Shown piece after piece: positions 34,598-45,829 of a stretch of 64,000 nucleotides of DNA. Positions within the stretch are counted from its first letter, which is position 1, and each line of letters starts with the position of its first letter. The notes under the pieces are model-generated. The model did not search any database, was not told the origin of the DNA, and saw only the letters and a program-made list of their open reading frames with translations. A program made the translations under genes and the position numbers. The stretch is from Raphanus sativus (taxonomy: Eukaryota; Streptophyta; Magnoliopsida; Brassicales; Brassicaceae): positions 34,681,407-34,745,406 of the forward strand of contig NC_079515.1 in the NCBI RefSeq assembly GCF_000801105.2, in the 5' to 3' direction.

Positions 34598-35975
34598 AAT
34601 AAAATAAGGGAAAATCGCATAAAAAACCCTCAAAGTGTCAGTTACTAACACTTTAAACCTTGAAGTTTTTTCACTAACACTTTTAACCTTCAAGGTGACA
34701 TTTGTATCATAAAAAACCTTCAAATCAAAAATTGACCGGTTCAGCAGGTAATTGTTTAAAAATAATTATTTAATTAATAAAAAACAAAATAAGTAAATAA
34801 AAATCCAAAAAATAAATAAAAATCGAAAATTTTAATAAAATTACAAAAAAAAAAAAAGAAATAAAAAAAATTAAAATTTAGAAAATTAAATAAATATATT
34901 AAAAATTAAATTATTTTCTAAAAATATTAATAAAAATAACTAAAAAGTTAATAATAAATAAGATTAAATTTAAATAGAGAAGAACTAAATAAAAAATTCA
35001 CAGTTTTTTTTTAAAAATGGAAAATATAAAATTCAAAATTCACTAGTGACGATGATGGTTTCTCACATAACCATTAACAATGATGATAATTGCCATATCT
35101 CCAACGATAGTTTCCAACATCATCTTGAAAATGACAAAAAAAACTTTTTCAAACTTTTGAATTTTCATTTTTTTGAAATATATGAATTTTTATTTTTCTG
35201 TTTTTTAATTTGATCTCATTTAGTTTTGAATTTTAATTTTCTAAATTTTAATTAATTTTCTGATTTTTTCTAATTTTATGATTTTTATTAATTAATATAT
35301 AATTACATAAGAATCAAAAAGTTAGAAAAAATCCAAAATAAATGAGATCAAACTAAAAACAGAAATAAAAAATTCATATATTTCAAAAAAATGAAAATTC
35401 AAAAGTTTGAAAAAGTTTTTTTTGTCATTTTTAAGATGATGTTGGAAACTATCATTGGAGATATGACAATTATCGTCATTGTTAATGGTTATGTGAGAAA
35501 CCATCATCGTCACTTGTGAATTTTGAATTTTGAGTTTTATATTTTCCATTTTTTTAAAAAATTGTGAACTTTTTATTTAGTTCTTCTCTATTTAAATTTA
35601 ATCTTATTTATTATTAATTTTTTAGTTATTTTTATTAATATTTTAGAAAATAATTTATTTTTAATATATTTATTTAATTTTCTAAAATTTTAATTTTTTT
35701 TTTATTTCTTTTTTTTTTTGATTTTTGTAAATTTTATTAAAATTTTCGATTTTTATTTATTTTTGGATTTTATTTATTTATTTTGTTTATTTTATTAATT
35801 AAATAATTATTTTTGAAAAATTACCTGCTGAACCGGTCAATTTTTTGATTTGGAGGTTTTTTATGATACAAATGTCACTTTGAAGGTTAAAAGTGTTACT
35901 GAAAAAACTTCAAGGTTTAAAGTGCTAGTAAGTGACAGTTTGAGGGTTTTTTATGCGATTTTCCCAATAAAATAA
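34598..35975. mobile_element. 1.36-kb palindromic foldback element, copy 1 (MULE-like)
   Basis: Element 34608-35965 starts GGGAAAATCGCATAAAAAAC and ends with the inverse. It is flanked by exact 10-bp duplications AATAAAATAA at 34598-34607 and 35966-35975. The two arms are inverted copies over nearly their whole length (about 650 bp each, centre near 35286), so the transcript would fold into a long hairpin. No transposase is encoded. A 75-codon frame on the minus strand (35322-35549, MENIKLKIQNSQVTMMVSHI) is shared with copy 2 but is probably not a gene. The long TIRs with 9-10-bp duplications point to a Mutator-like foldback (inference). Confidence 0.8.
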
Positions 35976-36153
35976 AGAAAGCAAAAAAAGATAAATTGCA
36001 TGCATTGTAGGGTTAGTTAATTTCAGTTACCCTATTTGTCATGTCTTTTCTCGACAGTTGCTTGGCTTCGCTTGTGACTTATCTTCCAGCCATATAATTC
36101 TCTAAATTTGCCACGTCGTTTATGCATTATTCTTAAGGCTTTTTTGCTTAAAA
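35976..36153. other. Short spacer
   Basis: No feature recognised. Confidence 0.4.
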
Positions 36154-36510
36154 GCATCTCCAACCCATAACACTATTTTAATATCAAAATCACACTATTT
36201 TAGTGTAGTTTTAGCATTAAAAATAAATTATTCTCCAACCACAACACCAAATTTCACACTAATTATAATATTATATGTATTTATCTTTTGTTTTTTATTT
36301 ATTTAATTGTATTTGTTTATTAATAAAATAAGTGAATAGTGTTTTATTAGAGTGAATAGTGTTTTGGTGTGATGAATAGTGTCACACCAAATTTTGTGTA
36401 AAATTATAGTGTTACACCAAAATGGTGTCATTTTTAAAGTTGGGTTGGAGATAGTTTTGGTGTAAAATCTACATTAAAATAGTGTTTTAGAGTTCCATTG
36501 TATGAGAGAA
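36154..36510. mobile_element. Inverted-repeat MITE-like element (CATCTCCAACCC ends)
   Basis: The left end reads GCATCTCCAACCCATAACAC; an inverted counterpart, TGGGTTGGAGATAG, lies at 36441-36454. Further inverted matches (AACACTATTTTAAT against ATTAAAATAGTGTT) extend to about 36490. The interior repeats GAATAGTGTT/CACACCAAA. The outer right boundary and target duplication are unclear. This is a common Brassicaceae MITE pattern in my memory, but I cannot name the family. Confidence 0.5.
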
Positions 36511-38480
36511 GTGGTGTTTTCAATTAGTTAGGGATTTTTTTTTTTTTTTTATATTTCACCCAATTTCCCTTATTCTTATTATAAAGTACATGATACACAC
36601 ACCACATATATAGTATCCATATGTCAAATTTGTTAATTTGCATGTATTAGTAATACTTCTTAACCTTAAACCTAAACATATAATATTCCAGAATATATGA
36701 TGTTTAAAAAAGTTTTTGATATTTTAAAATAAATGATATTTTCATATTTCAATGTAACTAACTTTATCAGGATATTTTGTAATATATTTTGTAATTAGCT
36801 AAATATTTTTAATATATATTTTACTCTTACTTTTTAAATAAAAAATAAATTTCTTAATAGATGTACATTAACCTATGATACTTCCAACACTGATATTGTG
36901 GGATTGATTAAGCATTTTTATAACAAAATAGCGTGTTGAATAATTATTTAGGTTTCATATCAAGTGGGTTTTATAAATAGGCTAGTGCGTTTGGTTCTCG
37001 TCGGTTTCGGTTTAATTAATTCGAATTTTTGGTACTATGTTCATAAGTTCTATTCGAGTTTTTAACTTATCGGATTGGATTTCCTTATGCGTTCGGTTCG
37101 GATCGGATTGTTGAATCGTCTAAAATATTTTTGTAAACATGAAAAGCTGAAAAAATGAAAATTAGAAATTATTCACAAATTTAATTAAAAATTAGTTAAA
37201 CTATCTAAACTAATTAAAATATGTAAAATAAAAAATAAAACAAACTACAAAATATTTCAAATACTATAAATATCTAAATTACTTTAAAATATATGAAAAT
37301 AATTTCCGATATTTTCAGATCCTAATTAGGATTTTGGTTTGGTTCGGATTATGACTAAACCCTGAAATACTAAGCTCATAATTCTTGTTCAGATATTTTT
37401 ATATTATGGTTCGGATCTGATTTTAATTTTTCCAGTTTAGATTTAGGTAGATACTTCGGTTTGGGAATCGTCCATTTATAAGAACGGATATATTACATGT
37501 TTTTAAAATAATATATTTTCAATTTGGGCAGTTTTATTCTTAAAAAAATAAAGCAAATTTGTGAATATGATGCAACAAGCAGAGCTACCCAACCATGAGC
37601 ATGAGCGTTACTTCCAATATGGTCTTGTAACAGTGCTGACAACCTTTTCTCCACTGACTGCTTTTCTAAATTTTAGTTCCATAAATGCTTTTTAAAACTA
37701 CCATAAATGCTTTGTTTTGTTATGAACTGTTCTCTTTTGATTTGGAAAATTGGTGTTTTGAGTTTTCACCACAAATAAAAAACAGTAACCGAATTTATTT
37801 ACTTATCAAATTTATTTTTTGTTTTCCAATATATATTTAACCACTTATATTTTTACGTTTTAAATTATATTTTAGTTTTAAAATAAAATGCATTAATTAC
37901 AATTTCCAACATCAATTTTAAATATAATGAAAAATGTTTTCTTTTTGTTAACAGATCAAAAATGTGTTGTATAAGTCAAAATCCGTGATAAGATTTTCTT
38001 TGCGTCAAACTAATTGATTAGATTTGCACATGTCGCACCATGTAATCATTGTTTGCTCCATGCTTAGACTTTCCCGTATTTCATTGCTTTTTGACAATGA
38101 TGTTTTCTTACATCACTTGAAGAAAAATACGCCACCATGATTATGAGGATGAACATATTTTACATATTTATAGCCATGCTCGTGTGGGTTTGGTCTCCAG
38201 TTATTTTCAAGAATCAAGTCACTAATTTTATTCCAAAATAATCATATCGGCCTATAGGAGTCTTACTTCACACGAATTCATTGTTTCATTGTTAAACACA
38301 CATGAATGATCTAGTGGTAGGTATACTTTAGCAGTGGCCAATGTAGAATTATATCTTGGTGGGGGAAATCCTATATAAATATAGTTAGAAAATGTTATTT
38401 ACTGTTAGACTATATAGGGGTATATTTATATATAGGAAATTTTATATAATCTATGTAGTCTAACATTTACTATATAGGGT
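36511..38480. other. AT-rich repeat-derived spacer
   Basis: Contains a patch with TTCGGTTCGGATCGGATT-type simple motifs (about 37000-37460) typical of decayed transposon interiors. No gene seen. Confidence 0.45.
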
Positions 38481-38916
38481 CTAATCATATATTTTTTTTT
38501 TTGGTATGAAAATGGGAGAAATCTCCCAATCTTTATTATGAATCAAACTTTCAGTCTATATACGAGTTTGTCTTGGCCTTAACGGTCCATCAACATCCTC
38601 GTTTAACAACATAGCAATATCTAAAGGAGCAACCTCAAAGCTCTGAAACCCAAGTGGAAAAGAAAAGGCCAGGTTAGCTAAACCATCTGCTACACGGTTT
38701 GCTTCCCTGAATACATGAACGATACGGACCAACCAGTCCCTTGTCAAGAAGCCATGGCACAGGCGTACCAGAAAAGACAGCGGATGCTCATCCTCAATCC
38801 CTGTCGTAAGAAACTCAACCACCATCTTGGAATCAACTTCCAACTCCAGCCTCCTTATACCTTTCTCCCAAGCAAACAACAAGCCATAGTAAACTCCCCA
38901 AAGCCTAATCATATAT
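38481..38916 (-). mobile_element. 5'-truncated LINE insertion encoding an RNase H-like C-terminus
   Basis: Insert 38493-38904 is flanked by 12-bp target duplications CTAATCATATAT (38481-38492 and 38905-38916). The poly(A) tail appears as a T-run at the left end, so the element reads on the minus strand. Its single frame encodes the end of a plant LINE/RNase H domain: RRLELEVDSKMVVEFLTTG, then RDWLVRIVHVFREANRVADG and LANLAFSF, terminating ARQTRI-like (PRQTRI). About 400 bp of a multi-kb parent was copied, typical of abortive target-primed reverse transcription. Confidence 0.88.
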
Positions 38917-39547
38917 AGGAGTATATTTGTCTATTTCTATATAGTCTGTTGTATATGTGTGTCTCATATCTTTGTGCACCTACAAAAGTCCAACATTTGT
39001 TGTTCGGATGAAATCATGCTTACGGCTTCAGTTAAATATTCAGAGAAAAAATTCACCCGTAGACTGCACCCTCAATTAGAGACTAGTTTGAACATTTTCT
39101 TATATGTTTAGGATATCTACAGATTATTCAAAAAGAGTTTTTAAAAGAAATTATAAACGTGTTATACTTACATAGGAACATGAATACTTTCGTTCAAAGA
39201 CAATGATACTCACTCTTAGAAGTGTTGTAATTAAGTCTCAGTCGTAGATATTTCTACGGCGTCATTAAAAATTGATACTATAAAGGGATTTTTTTTTGAA
39301 CACACTATAAAAGGATTTTGAAGCAAAAATATGTAAGCAGTGCCAAATTGTTGTTTCAGTAATTTTATATAAAAACGCTGAAAACCCCCTATCCTGGTTG
39401 AGCGTTTAATTACTGAACACCATGGCATTATATCAATTAGTATGAGTTTTAATATAAGCGACAGCTAATTAATACTACTATGGATTACGGAGAAGTTCAA
39501 TAAAAGTGTGGGTTTATTCAGCTTTTATGCTAGTCAGAAACGTATAA
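38917..39547. other. Spacer left of the Helitron
   Basis: No gene or element boundary recognised. Confidence 0.4.
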
Positions 39548-41569
39548 TCTATCTTATTAAAACGGGAAAATCGCATAAAAAACCCTCAAACTGTCACTTA
39601 CTAGCACTTTAAACCTTGAAGTTTTTTCACTAACACTTTTAACCTTCAAAGTGACATTTGTATCATAAAAAACCTCCAAATCAAAAAATTGACCGGTTCA
39701 GCAGGTAATTTTTCAAAAATAATTATTTAATTAATAAAATAAACAAAATAAATAAATAAAATCCAAAAATAAATAAAAATCGAAAATTTTAATAAAATTT
39801 ACAAAAATCAAAAAAAAAAGAAATAAAAAAAAAATTAAAATTTTAGAAAATTAAATAAATATATTAAAAATTAAATTATTTTCTAAAATATTAATAAAAA
39901 ATAACTAAAAAATTAATAATAAATAAGATTAAATTTAAATAGAGAAGAACTAAATAAAAAGTTCACAATTTTTTTAAAAAATGGAAAATATAAAACTCAA
40001 AATTCAAAATTCACAAGTGACGATGATGGTTTCTCACATAACCATTAACAATGACGATAATTGTCATATCTCCAATGATAGTTTCCAACATCATCTTAAA
40101 AATGACAAAAAAAACTTTTTCAAACTTTTGAATTTTCATTTTTTTGAAATATATGAATTTTTTTATTTTCTGTTTTTAGTTTGATCTCATTTATTTTGGA
40201 TTTTTTCTAACTTTTTGATTCTTATGTAATTATATATTAATTAATAAAAATCATAAAATTAGAAAAAATCAGAAAATTAATTAAAATTTAGAAAATTAAA
40301 ATTCAAAACTAAATGAGATCAAATTAAAAAACAGAAAAATAAAAATTCATATATTTCAAAAAAATGAAAATTCAAAAGTTTGAAAAAGTTTTTTTTGTCA
40401 TTTTCAAGATGATGTTGGAAACTATCGTTGGAGATATGGCAATTATCATCATTGTTAATGGTTATGTGAGAAACCATCATCGTCACTAGTGAATTTTGAA
40501 TTTTATATTTTCCATTTTTAAAAAAAAACTGTGAATTTTTTATTTAGTTCTTCTCTATTTAAATTTAATCTTATTTATTATTAACTTTTTAGTTATTTTT
40601 ATTAATATTTTTAGAAAATAATTTAATTTTTAATATATTTATTTAATTTTCTAAAATTTTAATTTTTTTTTATTTCTTTTTTTTTTTTTTGTAAATTTTA
40701 TTAAAATTTTCGATTTTTATTTATTTTTTGGATTTTTATTTACTTATTTTGTTTATTTTATTAATTAAATAATTATTTTTAAACAATTACCTGCTGAACC
40801 GGTCAATTTTTTGATTTGAAGGTTTTTTATGATACAAATGTCACCTTGAAGGTTAAAAGTGTTAGTGAAAAAACTTCAAGGTTTAAAGTGTTAGTAACTG
40901 ACACTTTGAGGGTTTTTATGCGATTTTCCCTTATTAAAACATAAACATTCTCTTGGACTTAACATTTATTTTGTAAGCTTTTAAATCAAATACACTTTTA
41001 TACTTTATAGTTAAACCTACATTAAATCATTAATGTTCATTTCTTTATACTATTATTCATGTTTCCAAACAATATACTTATTTCTTTATACTACTATCAA
41101 TGTTTCCAAACAATATATTTTTTATACTACTATCAATGTTTCCAAACAATACAATAATTAATCTTAATTATTTTATATCTATCATTTTCTCTTTAAAATT
41201 TTGTAGAAACGTCATAATTTCATAAATTGCAAAATAATAAACTTTAAAATTTGGATTATAAGATTACAAATTATGAAACTATTATAATTTAAATCAAATT
41301 AGATTACATATCGGTCATCCAACAGTTCAATCGGTTAGTCTCGGATTTTAATGATTTTTTTTTAATATGAATATTTTAAAAACCTAAATTGAATTGTCAG
41401 ATCTCCGGATTAACCGGTATAATCACAATCGGGTTGAATTAAAAACACTGATTTAAATGCAAAAATATTCTAAATACACTCTTTAAATTTACCAAAATAT
41501 TTGTTATATTATTAGTGAAACTTTTCATCGTAAAATATTCCGCGCTTCCAAGCGCGGATCAAAATCTAG
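39548..41569 (+). mobile_element. Non-autonomous Helitron carrying a nested foldback element
   Basis: The 5' end is TCTATCTTATTAAAAC at 39548, after an A. The 3' end is a perfect 8-bp stem hairpin (CCGCGCTT-CC-AAGCGCGG, 41540-41557) followed by ATCAAAATCTAG (CTAG at 41566-41569), then T. TC start, terminal hairpin, CTAG end and insertion between A and T are all Helitron signatures. Without the nested 1.37-kb element and its target duplication the Helitron is about 645 bp and encodes no Rep/helicase, so it depends on an autonomous partner. Confidence 0.88.
39554..40940. mobile_element. 1.37-kb palindromic foldback element, copy 2, nested in the Helitron
   Basis: Element 39564-40930 has the same GGGAAAATCGCAT ends as copy 1 and exact 10-bp duplications TTATTAAAAC (39554-39563, 40931-40940). 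The duplicated target belongs to the Helitron 5' terminus, so this copy arrived after the Helitron. It is inverted relative to copy 1: its left arm matches the right arm of copy 1 (CAAACTGTCACTTACTAGCA) and vice versa. The shared 61-residue reading frame at 39981-40184 is identical to that of copy 1, so one copy is a recent derivative of the other or both share a recent parent. Confidence 0.85.
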
Positions 41570-41876
41570 TTATATAGTTAAATATGATAAGTCAGTCAAA
41601 TGCACATAACAATTTCATGATGAAAAGAGTTGGATATATAATCAAGCAATCTATAATGGGATTGGTTGTAGTGGCAACATAATTCAACTTGGTTGGATCG
41701 GGAGTATCTGCCATACAATTTCTTTATTCCAAAATGGCCCCAACTTTTAGCAGTTCATAATTAGGAACATCACTAGTGTTCATTTGACTTTTAAACCTAA
41801 TTCAAACTTGACGTATTTAATCAACCACACAACGTGAGTCATATAATAATTCTGATCCACTACATTCAGTGCCGTG
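41570..41876. other. Spacer between Helitron and hAT element
   Basis: No gene recognised. Confidence 0.4.
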
Positions 41877-42578
41877 GCTAGAATTAGGGGTGGGCATTTT
41901 ATCCGTGAAATTTGATTCGATTCGTTATCCGTTACTATTCGATCCGAAAATTCCGAATATCCGTAAGCTTTCGAAGCAAAGCAAATACTAAAATTCAATA
42001 TCCGTTAATATCGAAGCAAATCACAAATACTAAAATTTTGGGAAGCGAATATCCGATCCGATCCGTCAATATATAAATACATGTATATTTTGATTATATT
42101 TAAAATTTTAATTGTATAAAATTATTATTCTAACATATGATTTGACAGATTCTATTCATATTATTACTTATATAAAAATATTACATAAAAGGAAAAAAAC
42201 ATTTATGACAATTATAATTTTTTTCTTCAGTTTTGTGTTATTATAATTGTTAATTAAGTTTAAAATTTTACAAAATATGTAGATTCATTGTATCTTTTAA
42301 TTTTTATCCTTTATATCATGCAAAAAAAAATATTTTCCAAAAAAAATTTGTATCAAATTTTTAAGATTATTTGTATTAATCAAAACAAATGAGATATCCG
42401 TAAGTATCCGCAAATATCCGCAAATATCTATTTATTTTCCGGATATCCGTTTTTCCGAATATCCGTATTTTTCCGAATCAAAGCAAATCGGAAAATTAGA
42501 TATCCGTAACATTCGAAGCAAATCACAAATACCTTCAAAAATCCGGATATCCGATCCGTGCCCATGCCTAGCTAGAAT
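41877..42578. mobile_element. Non-autonomous hAT-like element with 8-bp TSD
   Basis: Element 41885-42570 (686 bp) begins TAGGGGTGGGCA and ends TGCCCATGCCTA, near-perfect short inverted repeats (10 of 12). Exact 8-bp duplications GCTAGAAT flank it (41877-41884, 42571-42578). TIR length, the GGGTGGGCA motif and 8-bp TSD are hAT-superfamily features. Subterminal regions are packed with AATATCCG/CGGATAT motifs, which could serve as transposase-binding repeats (inference). No coding capacity. Confidence 0.87.
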
Positions 42579-44934
42579 AGCTGGAACCAAATGATATCTC
42601 CAACCCAACTCTATTTTTTTCTAAAATGAAATAAAAAGAATTGAAGTAAGAAATATTCTAACCCAATTTCATATCTCATTTTTTGAAATTTATTTCATAA
42701 ATGAAATAATCAATTTTTTATTTGTTCACTACTTTATTATGAAATAAATAATGAGAGGGGCCAGAATCCAATGCCTCAAAACTTATGCTATAGCCAATAG
42801 GCACGGAACTGACTACATTTAATATAGTTGATAGCGTGCATTGGCCAAGTTGTATTTTTATACATATTAATTCTCCCCAAATCATCTCAGACTTAATTAT
42901 TGATAATTTACGTGATAAAATTTTGGCAAATGAGTACGACTTTGGTCGATATAGGAAAAGATGATCTACAAAGTCATACTATTAGTTATATTAACAAACA
43001 GAAAACAAAATCAGCTCGTAGTATAAGGAGATTACACGCCACATTATTTTTCAGAAGTGAAATCAAGCAAGTGCAAACGTTATCAACATTTAAATCACAT
43101 TGTGGAGCTAATGTATTTTCATTCTGAATAGATTATTTGCAGAGTTAGGAGATCGAATATACAAGATTGAAATTTGAGAGGTGAAAGTCGAATGATAAAT
43201 ATATCTTGAAATGAATTAGATATGAAATATTATGACATAAAAATGAAAATATATATACCATGAATCACAAACATTTCATAAACGACATGGATCTTGTGAA
43301 TGTGCATTCGGCAAAAGTTGCCATGTGCATATGAGACCGACGATGTTGTAGCATAAGGGCCATACCTATCTGAACGTGGGATGTCTGTTAAATAACCCAA
43401 GTAAATAAAATAATAATAGAGGATCACCAAAGAGCTGCTAGGGGGAATTATATAGATTCATATTTCGGATATCCTGTGCGTGAGATATATAAACAAGCTT
43501 GGTATACGCAGAAAATTGATTTGTAGATAGGAGAACAAGTTTCATATGTCCAAAAAATATTGTTTGGTTCAACATTTCTGCCTATGTGCTGTAGCAAAGG
43601 GAAATTTTTTTCCTGCGCATCACAAGTCTCATTCATGTGTGTCCTAAAATGATAATAATAAAATTGTGGGATATCCTTATAAATTGCGGGATAAGGCCCA
43701 AACCCGCCCCGCCACAGGTTTAAACGGGTCTGTCCCACGGTCCACAAGTCTATTTGACATTCCTAGTTACATATACTATTTTCTTTTGTTACATTAGTAA
43801 TTATGAATTTTTTTAAATAGTACGTACTGTTTCTACTTTACTAGAGAGTATATATAACTGCGTATCCCAAAATTTTACAAAAAATCTAAAATAGTTTCTT
43901 CTTCCGCTTCAGATAATCAATCAATACGACATCGAAATTTTTGTAAGCAAACAATACAGTCATTTTCGACACCCAACAACCAGAGCCGTACGAAGGTAAG
44001 CTGGTTTTTTTTGATGCCATAAACCAAATATATTTAAATTATTTTACTAAATTTTTCTACAGTTAAATAACAAAATAATTAGTTCTTTCTGTGAAACAAA
44101 ATTTAATATAATACCAAAAGTTTATTATTTTATATCTAATTTTTACAATATAACTAACTTTAAAATAAAATTGTAACATTCAAATATTGTCTTTAATATA
44201 AATAATGATTTTCTATCACAAAACTTATGTAGCCTATTTTAAGAAAAAAATAGATTAAAAGAAAGCAGTTATTCTAATTTTAATAGTGATTTAGGTTGAA
44301 GAAAAATATGTTTTCTATCAAAATATATATAAAAAATTACCATTAGAATAGTTTTTTTTTAAAAAAAAAACTAAATATTTTTAAATGAATTCCGAAGGAC
44401 AATTAATAAATTTAAATTTGAAATTGTGATTATAGAAAAATATTTCTAAGAACACAATAGTCATCTACGTTCATGTGACTACAACTTTTCAATATAGTAG
44501 TTTTACCAATAAATCATACTCCTTCCAATTTATTTTAATTATCGTTTTATATGTATACACATATTAAAAAAATATTTAATTTTATATATTTCCGAAATAA
44601 AAATATCATTACATATAACATCTCACCATATTATTTTATCATCAGCATTACAGACTTAATTAAAACTCTACTAACTAAACTGGGAGCTGCAGTTGAATCC
44701 GAGTATTCTATGCCATGCTATACACACCTAACTATATTTTAATCAATAGAAAAATGAACTAGAGAATATTGTTCATAAATTTTACATTGAAATTTTAAAA
44801 CGATATTTGTTTTGATAATATTTTTTTTACTCTACAACGACAATTATTATAAAATCGAGAAAAATATTAACTAACAACTCTGTAATTCACACTTATAAAA
44901 TTTCAATCAAAAATATGCCCTCAGCCAATGTTTT
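42579..44934. other. Transposon-derived AT-rich spacer
   Basis: Starts with a fragment of another CATCTCCAACCCAACTC-type MITE (about 42594-42770). A CGGG/CCCGCCCCG patch near 43.69 kb looks like a hAT interior remnant. No gene seen. Confidence 0.45.
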
Positions 44935-45600
44935 AAGAAACAAGTTGAGAGGCAGCCTCATCAATTGCAGTGTCTTCTGAGCTGTGAGAGGAGCATCAAC
45001 TGAGACAGATTTAGCAAAGGTGGCATGGTTTACAATTGGAGCATGTACTATCTAAGACCTCGTCTTCTACGATTGGCACAAAATATCGGCTTGAGCAATC
45101 TTTACACTTGTACTGAGAATTTAACAAATTTTTGTAGACAACCTGATTCTTTGTGCCCTAAATAGCCACAATTACCACATTTTCTAGGGATCCAAGAATA
45201 TGCCACATCGACCAGGGTTGTATAACCCTTTTTATCAGCCAAAACAATATTTTGAGGGAGTGGTTATCTGACACAATTGTCAACCATAATTTTAGCTTCT
45301 CCTAAGAGTGTTGGATCTAGCCAAGGTTTGTTTGTGAGCATAGGTGCACCCAGACCAGTAACAATCCGACTTATTCTTGGCTTTGAATAGAGAAAATTAG
45401 GATATTTTTATAAAGTCACCCAAACAGGAACAGTTGCATTCTTTTGAAAAGATAAAGAAGTTTCAGGACTCCACTCAGCAACAAACATTATAGCAATCAT
45501 CAACATGCCATAAACCTCTGTCAAGCAGTGCCGGTCTTGAATATTCTCAGACCGAAAGCAACTAATAAAACAAGGCCGGTTAATATGCATAAACATTAAA
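44935..45600 (-). pseudogene. Degenerate LINE ORF1 (DUF4283/zinc-knuckle gag-like) fragment
   Basis: On the minus strand the frame reads FVAEWSPETSLSFQKNATVP and VWVTL-stop-KYPNFLYS, then GLGAPMLTNKPWLDPTLLGE and a TGT GTC AGA TAA stop. It continues through YTTLVDVAYSWIPRKCGNCG and YLGHKESGC. The CX2CX4HX4C knuckle (C-G-N-C-G-Y-L-G-H-K-E-S-G-C) is intact. This is the nucleic-acid-binding ORF1 protein of plant LINEs with at least two nonsense mutations. A hAT-like element is inserted at its upstream side (45526). Confidence 0.75.
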
Positions 45601-45829
45601 TGATCGAGTCACCTTTAATAAGTCAAGCTATACTGATATACTGTAAAAAAAAATGTTAAGAAATTGTAAATGTGGAGAATCGAACCATTACTTGCCTTGC
45701 CACAACAGCTTCTAACCACTAGACTACCTAAGGATTTCAAATATATGTGGCCGATAAAATAGTAAACCAAATTACGGCCGGAAGTCTGAGCTTCTCTCGC
45801 TTCTGCTCAGGGCCGTTCCTGCTGTCAAG
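45518..45829. mobile_element. Short hAT-like element with 8-bp TSD, containing a tRNA-like patch
   Basis: Element 45526-45821 (296 bp) has ends CAGTGCCGGTCTTGA and, inverted, CAGGAACGGCCCTGA (10 of 15 identical). Exact 8-bp duplications CTGTCAAG lie at 45518-45525 and 45822-45829. On the minus strand the interior has box A-like TAGTCTAGTGGTTAGAAG and box B-like GGTTCGATTC, but no foldable tRNA. The sequence fits a decayed hAT non-autonomous element. Confidence 0.7.

Noticed and set aside
34481..40184. MENIKLKIQNSQ... frames repeated in both foldback copies
   Set aside because: Identical because the element is duplicated; the same DNA also exists inverted within each copy, and the product is Lys/Asn/Phe-rich as expected from AT-rich palindromes.
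45665..45740. Possible tRNA gene (box A and box B on the minus strand)
   Set aside because: No acceptor stem or cloverleaf can be formed around GGTTCGATTC, and the stretch lies inside a delimited hAT-like element.
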